Made by a program: the position numbers and the translations under genes. Under the pieces are notes generated by a model that saw only the letters and a list, made by a program, of their open reading frames with translations, was not told the origin of the DNA and did not search any database. Source: Chaetoderma sp. LZ-2023a (Eukaryota > Mollusca > Caudofoveata > Chaetodermatida > Chaetodermatidae). From it: a stretch of 64,000 nt of DNA. The DNA is taken from the NCBI GenBank assembly GCA_034401795.1, contig CM067369.1, positions 186,982,742 to 187,046,741 of the forward strand, read 5' to 3'. The stretch's first letter is position 1; each line of letters starts with the position of its first letter. Shown here piece by piece: positions 58,101-64,000 of this stretch.

Positions 58101-58406
58101 CTGTCACTCATGCAGTCTGTCATTCTATCACTCATGCAGTCGTCCGATCTGTCACTCATGCAGTCCATCACCCATGCAGTCATTCGATCTGGCACTCATG
58201 CATTCTAGACTGCCAATCTCTATTCCTCATGCAGTCATCCGATCTGGCACACATGCAGTTGGGTGGGTGGCCGGGCGGTCAGTTCATTGCTCAGTTTGTC
58301 GGTCAGTGGGTTGGTCAGTTAGTGGGTGAGTGGCTTGGTCTGTCAGTCCATCAATCATACAGTCATCCGATACGTTACTCATGCAGTCCATCTGATCTGT
58401 CACTCA
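52114..58406 (+). repeat. 24-bp-based satellite with higher-order repeats
   Basis: The basic unit is GCAGTCATCCGATCTGTCAC plus TCAT, 24 bp, with GGTTGGTCAGTGGGTGGGTGG-like blocks interspersed. Two higher-order levels are visible. A 282-bp unit is repeated three times (52201, 52483, 52765). A ~2.31-kb unit is repeated twice (marker TCCTCCTTGA at 53819 and 56125; marker TCAGCCTGTCCATCAATCCA about 2307 bp apart at 55720 and 58027). Because 24 is a multiple of three and most monomers lack stops, long plus-strand frames (up to 366 codons) arise. They encode only octapeptide repeats such as SDLSLMQS or HPICHSCS and are not convincing genes. Confidence 0.95.
52201..53046 (+). repeat. 282-bp higher-order repeat, three copies
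   Basis: Copies start at 52201, 52483 and 52765 (ATGCATTCCATCA...). They differ by only a few bases, so this amplification is recent compared with the divergence among 24-bp monomers. Each copy holds about 11-12 monomers, one of them shortened ('ACAGTCTGTCCCGCAT'). Confidence 0.9.
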
Positions 58407-58678
58407 AAGTTTGAAAACTCAGGAATGTTTGTTGGTTTACAATATAGTTGTTTACTTTGCATCTGTTTTTGCCGCATTTAGAAACTGATCCAACGCACAT
58501 GATTGGTTTATTGTGTTTAATTTGGACAGGTTCAAACTCGGGTCCTCTATGAGGTTTTAGATTTTCAAGCTCATTGATGGTGTCTGCTTTAATTTTTCGA
58601 AGAAAACAGGCTGAATAGCCTCGTGCTTTCAAAGCATCAAACAGAGTAGAGCATGCACCATTCAGATTTTGCCTGTTG
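58405..58678 (-). pseudogene. Penelope-like C-terminal Cys-rich linker, truncated before GIY-YIG
   Basis: In a shifted frame after the RT: ARGYSACFLRKI, then PIMCVGSVSKCGKNRCK. The 'RGYS..FLRKI' and 'C......CG..RCK' motifs are the usual link between RT and the C-terminal GIY-YIG nuclease. About ten residues later the sequence changes abruptly into satellite (58406), so the nuclease and the 3' UTR are absent. Confidence 0.75.
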
Positions 58679-60001
58679 CTAGTTTCGAAAGAATCTTATG
58701 ATTTGTGATTTGATCAGACCTTTAAATGTGTGTGGAGGATGAAATGATTTTTTGTGAAGCAGCTGATGGGAGTCTGTTGGCTTAAAGAATACTTTATATT
58801 CTAATTTTCCAGAGAAGTCAAATTGAGGACCCTTATAGATCATGACATCTAAAAAGTCAACTGATGTTCCACTAATAGTAGCTTTTAGCTTGATGTTTGA
58901 ATCTTGGTTATTTAAAATGCTAAAAAATTCCCAAAAGTCTTCTTCTGAATGTTGCCAAATTATGAAGATGTCATCTAGATATCTGAGGTAAAGAAGAGGC
59001 TTTTTGGTTGATTTGTCCAGTGCCTCCTCTTCCCACTCTGCAACATAAATCGTGGCAAAATTTGGGCTGAATCGTTTAGCCATTGCGCATACACAGATTT
59101 GAAGGTAATTTTCACCATTAAATTGGAAATCGTTTCCTTTAAGACTTAACTCTAATAATTTTAGAATTTCCGTGTCTGGTCGATCTGGATCAGGAAATTT
59201 GACAAAAGAATTCTTAATAGCATTGACTCCAGCATCAATATCTATATTGGTATACATAGCATCTATGTCTAATGTGACTAAGTATGCATCTTTCGGAACT
59301 GACAATTTGGATAACTTTGAAAGAAAGTGTTCTGTGTTCTTGAGAAAGCTCTTGTGTCTATTAGCAAGGGGCTTTAAATAGTAATCAATATATTCTGAAA
59401 TGCCATAAGACTCACTGCCACAGTCTGAAATGATGGGTCGTCCAGGTGGTGTCAATGGATCTAACCAGGTGCTGATAGGTTTATGGATTTTAGGCAAGAT
59501 ATAAAATGTCCGCTTTTGTGGATTATTCTCACATAGAAGATACTTTAGCTGTTTATTATTGATGTACTTATCTGTATGCAATGAATTAAGTATTTCAATG
59601 AAATTTTGTCGGTTTTTAGGCCAAATTAAATTTTCAAGTTTTCTGTAATGCCTGGTGTTAGTTAACTGCCTTTCGGCCTCGCGGATGTAGTTTTCTCTAG
59701 ACATAATCACAGTTGCTGAACCTTTATCGGCTGGTTTTATAATAATATTCTGATTTCTACGTAATTTGTTGATAGCCTGTCGCTCGAGAAATGAAAGGTT
59801 TTGCTTATTGTTTGTAACTGGCAATGACCTGGCTATACCAGCAACCGTTTTTATGGTTGCTTTAATATTGTCATCAACTAGCCTATCTGGAGGGTCCCAA
59901 CCGGATTTTCCAGTGAATGGTTTTGACTCGCCATTTAAATTTCGAAAATGATGGGCTATTTTTACTGAATGACCAAAATTAGCTACTTCAATAAGACCTG
60001 T
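58679..60001 (-). CDS. Penelope-like reverse transcriptase core
   Basis: Open from the insertion junction (60001) to a stop at 58679, apart from a few bases at the junction. Motifs in order: VKIAHHFRNL, PFTGKSGWDPP, NLSFLERQAINKLRRN, IIIKPADKGSATVIM, FYILPKIHKP, PPGRPIIS, palm motif A TLDIDAMYTNI, MAKRFSPNFATIYVAEWE (the usual MGT is MAK), catalytic YLRYLDDIFIIW, then VDFLDVMI and a 'F.PTD' segment. These are diagnostic of Penelope-like RTs, which are related to telomerase. A frameshift just after FKGLIKSQIIRFFRN ends the frame. Clade (Neptune, Poseidon, Naiad and so on) cannot be settled by eye. Confidence 0.9.
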   Translation of the reverse strand, partial: TGLIEVANFGHSVKIAHHFRNLNGESKPFTGKSGWDPPDRLVDDNIKATIKTVAGIARSLPVTNNKQNLSFLERQAINKLRRNQNIIIKPADKGSATVIMSRENYIREAERQLTNTRHYRKLENLIWPKNRQNFIEILNSLHTDKYINNKQLKYLLCENNPQKRTFYILPKIHKPISTWLDPLTPPGRPIISDCGSESYGISEYIDYYLKPLANRHKSFLKNTEHFLSKLSKLSVPKDAYLVTLDIDAMYTNIDIDAGVNAIKNSFVKFPDPDRPDTEILKLLELSLKGNDFQFNGENYLQICVCAMAKRFSPNFATIYVAEWEEEALDKSTKKPLLYLRYLDDIFIIWQHSEEDFWEFFSILNNQDSNIKLKATISGTSVDFLDVMIYKGPQFDFSGKLEYKVFFKPTDSHQLLHKKSFHPPHTFKGLIKSQIIRFFRN

Positions 60002-61445
60002 TGAAGATTTCCACTACCTCTTCTCACTCACTTATTCTTGGGCTCCTCCTTCTTCGATACAACCTTGTAGATTTGGCTGCTGCGACAACCGGTTTTATCG
60101 ATGAGGAAGGAGCATGACACTAGCTCGCCGCGTAGGTACAGAGACCTGACGATATTTATAGAAGTGCCTGGGCCTGATCGGACTGCGCGTTTCAGAGTGA
60201 TGGGTTCGACACAGTGGTCTTCCATGTTCTCCAGAGTAACAACGGGATACACCAAACTTTTGCCTTGCGTTATAGTACAAGGTGATCGTTTTATTCACTA
60301 ACTTAACTGTACAATAAGACCTACAAAGTTTGGAAACTTATACTGTCACCAGTTTACATATTTACAACGAACAGATAATTTAAATCAATGTTTCCTATGC
60401 TGCTCTAAACTTCAACCAGCTCTTGCCTACTTAAAACCATTCAGCCAGAGTTTCACAAGGTGCGAGGCGGACCGAACTTGACTAAGCTATAACCGAGTTC
60501 AAAACCTGACTCCCGATAAAAAACAGAGTGCCCTTTATATACTACTCTCAGTTTCGCTTCTACCTCCATCTTGGTTTCGCACCGCCGGAGGTTTATCCTA
60601 TTCTCATTGGACTATGACTTTGATTTGACCAATCACCACTCCGACCCTCCCGGCTAGGGCGGGTGCATTTTACCTAGTACTTGCGGTTTGGCTGGTTCTT
60701 GAGTGATGGGATCTGTCATCCTCCTAACTTTATTTTAGAATTCCAGCTGGCTTAACGTGTCAGGTCTGACGAATGACCTGCCAAGAATGACGGATGCTTG
60801 TTTGATAACAAGGATTACTGGTGGATTAACTTGTCTATATGATTGATATGTTATTCTCGATTGTGCACCTAGTGCCTACAGGACGCTACAATGTCCATGT
60901 CTTGTTCATTGCCTAATAGCCGACAACCTGTAGATGCTAGAGTTAATTGGCACACGAGTTACCATTCATCATAGCTGGATTATATTCGGCTTATGTTGTC
61001 ACACGCTTCCGTGAGAACACAGACTGCTTACGTAACTAACTAAGTCCGTCTGTCATATCTAATCCCTTGATTTATTGCCACCAGCTGCTACGCCTTGTGA
61101 CTCATACTCGATTTAGTTTCTGCGAAACTGTAACTGCGCAGTAGCTGATGTAACCACTGCCAGTCATCCAGTGCTGATAATACATAGCCAAATAATAAGA
61201 CACACCCACTGGTAATGCATCTAAATATAGACTGTTACCTAATGCTGGTAATATATCTAAATATAGATCATGATCGCATCGTTTCTGCAAAACTGCTTGA
61301 TGCCACCCAGTGCATCTAAATATACATTGTGACATAGTCTATTAGCTCACCTGGTATTCAAACATGAATTTCACTCGGGCCTTACTCGCACATATAAGAC
61401 GTCCAGTGGGGTCATGACTTCCCACCAAACAGTCCCATATCTACA
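60002..61445 (-). mobile_element. 1444-bp solo-LTR-like insertion splitting the Penelope RT gene
   Basis: Minus-strand ends TGTAGATATGG ... AAATCTTCA (TG...CA). It is flanked by the direct repeat CTGT (59998-60001 and 61446-61449 on plus; ACAG on minus). TATATAAAGGG at 60541-60531 and AATAAA at 60295-60290 (minus) are spaced as in an LTR's U3-R boundary, and CCAAT-type boxes lie at 60600-60640. The insertion plus one target copy is 1448 bp, and its removal restores the RT frame exactly. A 75-codon frame near the 3' end (60255-60028) has no known family and could be the start of a gag or chance. Confidence 0.8.
60500..60645 (-). promoter_or_regulatory. Candidate LTR promoter (CCAAT boxes, TATA)
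   Basis: On the minus strand, ATTGG/CCAAT elements near 60633 and 60608 are followed by TATATAAAGGG at about 60536. Transcription would run toward lower coordinates. The architecture parallels the promoter at 24944-25015. Confidence 0.5.
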
Positions 61446-61632
61446 CTGTGTCTAAAAGCAAATCTAATCCTGTTTTTGGTTTTGGAGTTGGTACAAAATT
61501 AAGACCACGATCCAGAACTGATTTTTCAGATGGTGAGAGATCATAGTCAGCTGCTAAATTGACATGGTTTGTTCCTAATCCTATGTTAGGGGAGCTATTG
61601 CCTTGACCCACATTTAGTTTAAACTAAGTACC
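61446..61632 (-). CDS. Penelope-like ORF2, N-terminal region of RT (5' piece)
   Basis: Open in the -1 frame relative to ORF1, just after a TAG at about 61632. It contains LAADYDLSPSEKSVLDRGLN followed by FVPTPKP. 'LS..E...L.RGL.F.PTP' is the conserved block upstream of RT1 in Penelope-like proteins. It is cut at LLLDT by the 1444-bp insertion. Deleting the insertion and one copy of its 4-bp target duplication rejoins this frame to the RT core at 60001. Confidence 0.8.
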
Positions 61633-62237
61633 GTCAACCAATGGTTATAAATACAATTAGCTGTTTCTTTCGTCCAATGGATTCTATCCTTCTCAACATG
61701 AAAATTGGCATCAGAGATTTTGGGGATGACCTTATCAACGTGGCAGTTGGACCTTGCTGCTTCGTTGATACGCTTGAGACAGTACTTTTGCCTGTCTGAC
61801 AAGCTATCAGAAAAGTTAATCTCAGCAAAGTGCACCTGCGCATTAGGGAAGCTATTTTTAAATTCACGAGCCATGAACCGTAAATGGCTTGAGGATTTGG
61901 TTGGATGCTCATTTTTGGAGTTGATGCGAATATTCAGGATGATCTTCTCCGGGATAGGGCCATCCTGGTGTCGCATAGCCATTGTTCTGAAATGTGATAA
62001 TGCGGCACCAGGATAGCACTCAACCTGGATGTCAGGATGGACGTCTAAATCAATTCGGGCTAGATTAGAGGACCCTATCATCAACATTTTTTTGCTGATT
62101 CTGGGGATCCTCCACAGGCCCTTGCTATGCGATTGATGACGGTACTTAGCAAACTTCCTATCAGACAGGTTACTATTATTCGATTCTGGGGATCCTCCAC
62201 AGGCCCTTGCTATGCGATTGATGACGGTACTTAGCAA
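61614..62237 (-). CDS. SGNH/GDSL-hydrolase-like domain of ORF1
   Basis: 207-codon frame. Residues 51-60 read MLMIGSSNLA, with the block I Ser at about 56. G78 lies in ECYPGAAL (block II). N106 lies in LNIRINSKN (block III, where the usual Gly before x-N is Arg). D184 and H187 lie in KDRIHW (block V). The S-G-N-H residues are therefore all present in order, in a domain of normal length (about 150 aa). Related esterase domains are known in ORF1 of some CR1/L2 LINEs and in some tyrosine-recombinase retroelements; I do not know of one in Penelope-like elements. The frame ends with TAA at 61614 immediately after a TTTAAAC heptamer. The first 50 residues derive partly from an 85-bp tandem duplication. 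Confidence 0.75.
   Translation of the reverse strand: MLSTVINRIARACGGSPESNNSNLSDRKFAKYRHQSHSKGLWRIPRISKKMLMIGSSNLARIDLDVHPDIQVECYPGAALSHFRTMAMRHQDGPIPEKIILNIRINSKNEHPTKSSSHLRFMAREFKNSFPNAQVHFAEINFSDSLSDRQKYCLKRINEAARSNCHVDKVIPKISDANFHVEKDRIHWTKETANCIYNHWLTVLSLN
61617..61623 (-). promoter_or_regulatory. Candidate -1 ribosomal frameshift site (U UUA AAC)
   Basis: Minus-strand codons at the ORF1 end are AGT TTA AAC TAA. The heptamer T TTA AAC is in the correct phase (X XXY YYZ), directly before the stop. A -1 slip continues as CTA AAT GTG GGT..., which is exactly the open frame leading into the Penelope RT N-terminal region. No strong downstream stem-loop or pseudoknot was evident by eye. The nearby ATG after the stop is in the wrong frame for ORF2, so reinitiation there would not work. 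Confidence 0.6.
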
Positions 62238-62266
62238 ACTTCCTATCAGACAGGTTACTATTATTC
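62097..62266. repeat. 85-bp tandem duplication inside ORF1
   Basis: 62097-62181 and 62182-62266 are almost identical ('CTGGGGATCCTCCACAGGCC' ... 'CAGACAGGTTACTATTATT'). 85 is not a multiple of 3, so the duplication shifts the frame between the proline-rich part and the SGNH domain. It is probably a late inactivating event in this copy. Confidence 0.95.
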
Positions 62267-62269
62267 TCC

Positions 62270-63064
62270 CTAGGAGGGAGAGGAGGCGGAGATGGCGGAA
62301 GAGGAGCAGAAGAAGGTGCGTGAGGAGAAGAGAGATGAAGAGTAGGAGGAAGAGCAGGAGGAGGGATGGAGAGGAGTTGCAAGAGGAGAAGATTGAGTAT
62401 GAGAAGCAAGAGGCGGGATTAAGAGAGGAGATGCATGAAGAGGAGGAGATCGAGGAGGAAGAGGAGGAGGCGGGATTGAGAGAGGAGAAGGAGGAAGAGG
62501 GGAAGATCGAGTCAGAAGGTGGCGAGGAGAAGATAGTGGAAGAGATGACGAAGAGTTGCTAGGTGGTAGATTGGGGGAACAGTGAGTAACAACCCGACAA
62601 CGGCGCACTGGAGGAGAATTGGTCTTTGGGAGAGCCGGCCATGACTCTGTTACATCATCAACACCAGGTGCTGGTGTTGGTGATGTATACAGATTCGTCC
62701 GCATGGAAGTGGTAGGTGAGGGTGTGAAGGTGGTTGGTGACCATTGTCGTTTGTTAGTCATTGTTGAATGTGAACCTGAACCTGTACTCGGTGTGGCTGC
62801 CGGTGCTGGTACAGACATCACTCTATTTTGCTCATCACTAGCTATTTCTGTCAAGAATTTCCAAAAATGTGTGATTGTCGTTGTGGCCAATTTATTTCCA
62901 AAATTTTGCCTACCCCGTTTCAATGCTATGCCTTTGGCTCGGTGTAGATCAAGAATTACATTAGATTCGGCCACTTTTACCTCTGCCTTTAATTTCTCCA
63001 ATTTGCTTCGATAATGTTTGATTAGATTTTCTAAGCAGCTATGAGCCCAAATTTGGTTTATCAT
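62270..63064 (-). CDS. Penelope-like element ORF1, coiled-coil / proline-rich part
   Basis: 264-codon frame from ATG at 63064. Residues about 10-45 (ENLIKHYRSKLEKLKAEVKV onward) have a charged heptad-like pattern typical of a coiled coil. Residues 45-85 are basic with aromatic residues (RGRQNFGNKL, THFWKFLTEIA). From about residue 90 the protein is Ser/Thr/Pro-rich and ends in a low-complexity Pro/Ser stretch whose DNA is purine-rich on the plus strand. This layout resembles ORF1/gag proteins of non-LTR elements, which bind RNA and multimerise. Frameshifts in the low-complexity DNA and the adjacent 85-bp duplication separate it from the SGNH part, though both probably formed one ORF. Confidence 0.6.
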   Translation of the reverse strand: MINQIWAHSCLENLIKHYRSKLEKLKAEVKVAESNVILDLHRAKGIALKRGRQNFGNKLATTTITHFWKFLTEIASDEQNRVMSVPAPAATPSTGSGSHSTMTNKRQWSPTTFTPSPTTSMRTNLYTSPTPAPGVDDVTESWPALPKTNSPPVRRCRVVTHCSPNLPPSNSSSSLPLSSPRHLLTRSSPLPPSPLSIPPPPLPPRSPPLHASPLLIPPLASHTQSSPLATPLHPSSCSSSYSSSLFSSRTFFCSSSAISASSPS

Positions 63065-63228
63065 GCTGGTCGATTAAAAAAATTCGTCATCTCGTAAGGC
63101 AGGGCAGAAAAACGAGTTCATCTCCTCCATTTTCATGCTGAGGGATTTCGGAAGAGTCTGATGCCAAATGCTCTCGTAAAAGACCACAGTGATGCAAGCA
63201 TTGTAACACTTGGAAGTACATCTTAACT

Positions 63229-64000
63229 TAGTCCATCAGTTCTGTCACTCATGTGGTCAGTCAGTCGAATGCTCGGTGGGTTGGTAAGTCCATGGATGGG
63301 TGGTTTGGTTTGTAAGCATGTCTGTCCGTCTGTCGCTCTTGCAAGCCTCTGATCAGTCACTCATGCAGTCGGTCACTCATGCAGTCATCCAATTTGTCAC
63401 TCATGCAGTCGGTCACTCATACAATTGGGCAGTGGGTCAGTCAGTCGCTTGTGTGGTTGGTTGGTTGGTCCGTCTTTCACACATGCATTCATCCGCTCGT
63501 CGACTCATGCAGTCATCTGATCTGTCATTTATACAGCCATCCGATCTGTTACTCATGTCCTCCTTGAGGTTGTCACTCATGCAGTCATCCTATCTGTCAC
63601 TAGTGCATGTCATCCGATATGTCACACATGCAGCCCTCAGATCTGTCACCCATGCAGTCCATCAGTCTCTCACCCCTGCAGTCATCCGATCTGTCACTCA
63701 TGCAGCCATCCGCTCTGTCACACATTCAGTTGGTCGGGCAGGCGGGTGGTCAGTCGGTTGGTCAGTGGCTTGGTTAGTCGGTGGGTGGGTGGTTTGGGCT
63801 GGTTGGTTAGCTCGTCAGTCCATCATTCATGCAGTCATCCGATCTGTCACTCATACAGTCTTTCAGTCAAGCAGTCATCCGATCTGTCACTCATGCGGTC
63901 AGTCAGTCGGTTGGTCAATCTGTGGGTGGGTGGTTTGGTTTGTCAGCATTCCATGCAGTCCTGCGATCTGTTACTCATACATTATGTTAGCCCATCACAT
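63229..64000 (+). repeat. 24-bp-based satellite, continuing beyond the window
   Basis: Resumes with 'GTCCATCAGTTCTGTCACTC', matching 53490 onward. It follows the order of 53500-54270 closely (TCCTCCTTGAGG at 63558 corresponds to 53819 and 56125). The array was therefore one block before the Penelope-like insertion, and it runs off the right edge. Confidence 0.95.

Larger units (their letters stand above)
58407..63228 (-). mobile_element. Penelope-like element with SGNH ORF1, inserted in satellite
   Basis: A 4.8-kb block with non-satellite sequence. Satellite of the same kind flanks it (58406 and 63229). On the minus strand it reads: ORF1 with coiled-coil and proline-rich parts (63064-62270), SGNH hydrolase domain (62237-61614), the upstream RT region (about 61632-61446), a 1444-bp solo-LTR-like insertion (61445-60002), RT core (60001-58679), and the Cys-rich linker (58632-58405). 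The usual GIY-YIG endonuclease is missing: the 3' end runs straight into satellite. No target duplication is obvious at the outer ends. All coding parts share one strand and order, which argues for one element; a nested pair is the alternative. Confidence 0.75.

Noticed and set aside
52132..58414. Long open frames (318, 304, 366 codons) in the satellite as protein genes
   Set aside because: They follow from a 24-bp monomer without stops. Several frames are open at once and encode only octapeptide repeats.
62212..62562. 116-codon Arg/Glu-rich plus-strand frame
   Set aside because: It is the antisense of the low-complexity proline/serine tract of ORF1.
58407..63228. Hammerhead ribozyme, known from some Penelope-like elements
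   Set aside because: I looked for CTGATGA with a downstream GAAA in both orientations and found no arrangement with the three stems.
52114..64000. CRISPR array
   Set aside because: Direct repeats are contiguous 24-mers with no unique spacers, in a eukaryotic context.

Overview
This is an animal (invertebrate) genomic window. The repeat families look lophotrochozoan, most likely a bivalve or another mollusc: many copies end in a characteristic 'GCTCACCTGG' module, and DIRS, Penelope-like and CR1-type elements sit side by side. There is no bacterial gene organisation. Species assignment is an inference.

Host gene. The only host gene I can identify is PRIM2, the large subunit of DNA primase, on the minus strand. 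Five coding exons can be placed (27451-27289, 21635-21526, 18916-18840, 7498-7378, 5340-5251). All have GT/AG borders, the splice phases agree (1,0,2,0), and the reading frame is continuous. The rest of the gene lies beyond the left edge. About 22 kb of locus carries only about 0.56 kb of coding sequence, and the introns are filled with transposable elements.

Left third (1-28.9 kb). Intron 5 holds arrays of a ~155-bp degenerate repeat. Introns 4 to 1 hold palindromic MITEs of two families (a TTAA-flanked stem-loop family with about 12 copies, and a TGTTGAATATTTTGAAA family), a hAT MITE with 8-bp target duplications, and several longer mollusc-type repeats. Intron 3 contains a nearly complete DIRS-type tyrosine-recombinase retrotransposon (9257-18684). 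It has inverted terminal repeats, an internal complementary region, gag/RT/RNase H/recombinase remnants, and a nested 1.6-kb hAT element with 8-bp TSDs. Intron 1 contains a 3.6-kb TG...CA-bounded insertion (21904-25505) with a minus-strand promoter.

Middle (28.9-52 kb). A second, internally deleted DIRS element (28991-34501) is followed by more mollusc repeats and MITEs. A ~155-bp tandem array (38.4-39.3 kb) comes next, then a CR1-like LINE with endonuclease and RT (39.4-42.9 kb). After it lies a cluster of broken LINE pieces in both orientations (43.5-51.85 kb).

Right (52.1-64 kb). A 24-bp-based satellite with higher-order organisation (282-bp x3 and ~2.31-kb x2) is interrupted at 58407-63228 by a Penelope-like retroelement on the minus strand. 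This element appears unusual. It encodes an ORF1 with a coiled-coil segment, a proline-rich region and an SGNH-hydrolase domain. ORF1 ends directly after a U UUA AAC heptamer, and ORF2 (Penelope RT) continues in the -1 frame, which suggests programmed ribosomal frameshifting. The RT ORF was later split by a 1444-bp solo-LTR-like insertion with a 4-bp target duplication. This element is the best candidate for a previously undescribed system in the window.
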